This document shows, piece after piece, positions 53,586-54,080 of a stretch of DNA of 54,080 nucleotides. Position numbers and translations under genes: made by a program. The stretch is from Nitrospinota bacterium. GTDB taxonomy: Bacteria; Nitrospinota; Nitrospinia; Nitrospinales; VA-1. The first letter of the stretch is position 1. Every line of letters starts with the position of its first letter. The notes under the pieces were generated by a model. It was not told where the DNA came from and did no database searches. It saw only the letters and a program-made list of their open reading frames with translations. The stretch covers positions 1 through 54,080 of the forward strand of contig JAQCGX010000022.1 of the NCBI GenBank assembly GCA_027619975.1, written 5' to 3'.

Positions 53586-53966
53586 GTGAAAACTCTCAAA
53601 GTTTTATTGATTGAAGATGATTCTGAAGATCGTCTTATTATAAAGGATCTGCTCGAAAAATCTAATTTGCAGATTGACCTCGATGAAGCGGCTTCGTCTT
53701 CGGAGGGGTTGGAAAAACTAAAATCCAATTCCTATGACTGTGCAATAGTTGACTATGTCATTCCCGGTGTAACAGGCTTGGATGTTTTCATGCTTTCCCG
53801 TGAAGCTGGCGTTAACACCCCGTTTATCTTCCTGACCGGCTACGGGGATAATGATCTGGCTGCGGAACTGATTCGCCGGGGTGCTTTCGATTATTTGTGT
53901 AAAAGAGAATTAAACTGCGGCAATCTGTCATACAAGATAATAAAAGCGGTAACTGATTCGAAATGA
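53586..53966 (+). CDS. Stand-alone response-regulator receiver (CheY-like)
   Basis: A 126-residue single receiver domain with no output domain. Acidic pocket E10-D11-D12 (LIEDDSEDRL), phospho-acceptor D56 (CAIVDYVIPG), T84 (IFLTGYGD) and K106 (YLCKREL) are all present, so it should be phosphorylated. The start is GTG at 53586. The partner kinase is not in the window. The EDDSEDR / FLTGYGDNDLAAELIRRGAFDYL pattern is that of receiver-only regulators used in signalling hubs rather than CheY of chemotaxis, but a motility role cannot be excluded. Confidence 0.9.
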   Translation: MKTLKVLLIEDDSEDRLIIKDLLEKSNLQIDLDEAASSSEGLEKLKSNSYDCAIVDYVIPGVTGLDVFMLSREAGVNTPFIFLTGYGDNDLAAELIRRGAFDYLCKRELNCGNLSYKIIKAVTDSK

Positions 53967-54046
53967 GTAGAATTTAGGACTCTAGCAGGTTGCTGAAAAA
54001 GAGAAAAATCCGTCAGCGAGTTAAGTTTTACAGGTTTTTGCTTTTA

Positions 54047-54080
54047 AGTGGCACAGCCTTTCCAGGCTGTGCGCACAGGC
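54047..54080. repeat. Partial palindromic repeat at the window edge (GGCTTTCCAGCC-type)
   Basis: AGTGGCACAGCCTTTCCAGG followed by CTGTGC folds as a GCACAGCCT-TTCC-AGGCTGTGC hairpin. The next bases (GCACAGGC) begin the inverted second unit. It is the same family as 19759-19810 and is cut by the window end. Confidence 0.7.

Overview
The window is a chromosomal segment of a Gram-negative, motile, chemolithotroph-like bacterium. It carries flagellar export genes, LPS-type heptosyltransferase and lauroyltransferase-like genes, a beta-barrel porin, an Amt ammonium channel, glutamate synthase, and a cytochrome bd-like / multi-cytochrome c / NxrC-like respiratory cluster. That combination, with moderate GC and many short palindromic intergenic repeats, best fits Nitrospinota (nitrite-oxidising Nitrospinaceae or a relative), with Nitrospirota as the alternative. 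This assignment is inferred from gene content and was not tested by any search.

Layout. 1-1 kb: 3' part of a NuoM-like complex I subunit, with an apparent reading-frame break close to the window edge. 1.1-9.5 kb (minus strand): clpB, then a tight alaC-hom-thrC-SUMF1-like-trxB run for the aspartate-family amino acids and thiol redox. 9.9-12 kb: uppP on the plus strand, then a small accessory patch holding a 98-bp miniature inverted-repeat element with TTAA target duplications, a SnoaL/NTF2-like gene and a decayed IS1380-family transposase tail. 12-18 kb (minus): gltB-gltD overlapping by one base. 18.7-20 kb: a frameshifted CBS-CBS-ACT (AcuB-like) gene, a small ORF cut off by a second miniature element, and a pile-up of at least three palindromic repeat families. 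20-24.6 kb (minus): a PAP2 phosphatase that appears to use an ATT start codon, two glycosyltransferase-9 genes, a 56-residue Trm112-like zinc protein, and gcvPB. 24.7-26.7 kb (plus): a TIGR04282-type glycosyltransferase overlapping hisD.

27.1-33.4 kb (plus) is the most distinctive block. It encodes a large CydA-like quinol-oxidase-type membrane protein without CydB, a four-helix membrane-anchored diheme cytochrome c, a membrane-anchored monoheme cytochrome c, and a periplasmic diheme cytochrome c fused to an ethylbenzene-dehydrogenase/NxrC-type heme-b domain with a C-terminal membrane anchor. A very strong GNRA-loop terminator closes the block. The four probably form one electron-transfer complex or chain. 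33.5-38 kb (minus): rpoZ-like, ltaE, a small membrane protein, an OmpL-like porin and amt.

38.6-50.6 kb (plus) is a long flagellar operon: (small ORF)-fliL-fliM-fliN-fliO-fliP-fliQ-fliR-flhB-flhA-flhF-flhG-(membrane ORF)-fliA. A textbook sigma-54 -24/-12 promoter lies upstream of it. It encodes the switch, the type III export gate, the number/placement GTPases and sigma-28. 50.6-53.3 kb (minus): an LpxL/HtrB-like acyltransferase, acpS, tsaC and purE. 53.6 kb: a stand-alone CheY-like receiver. The window ends inside another palindromic repeat related to the one near 19.8 kb.
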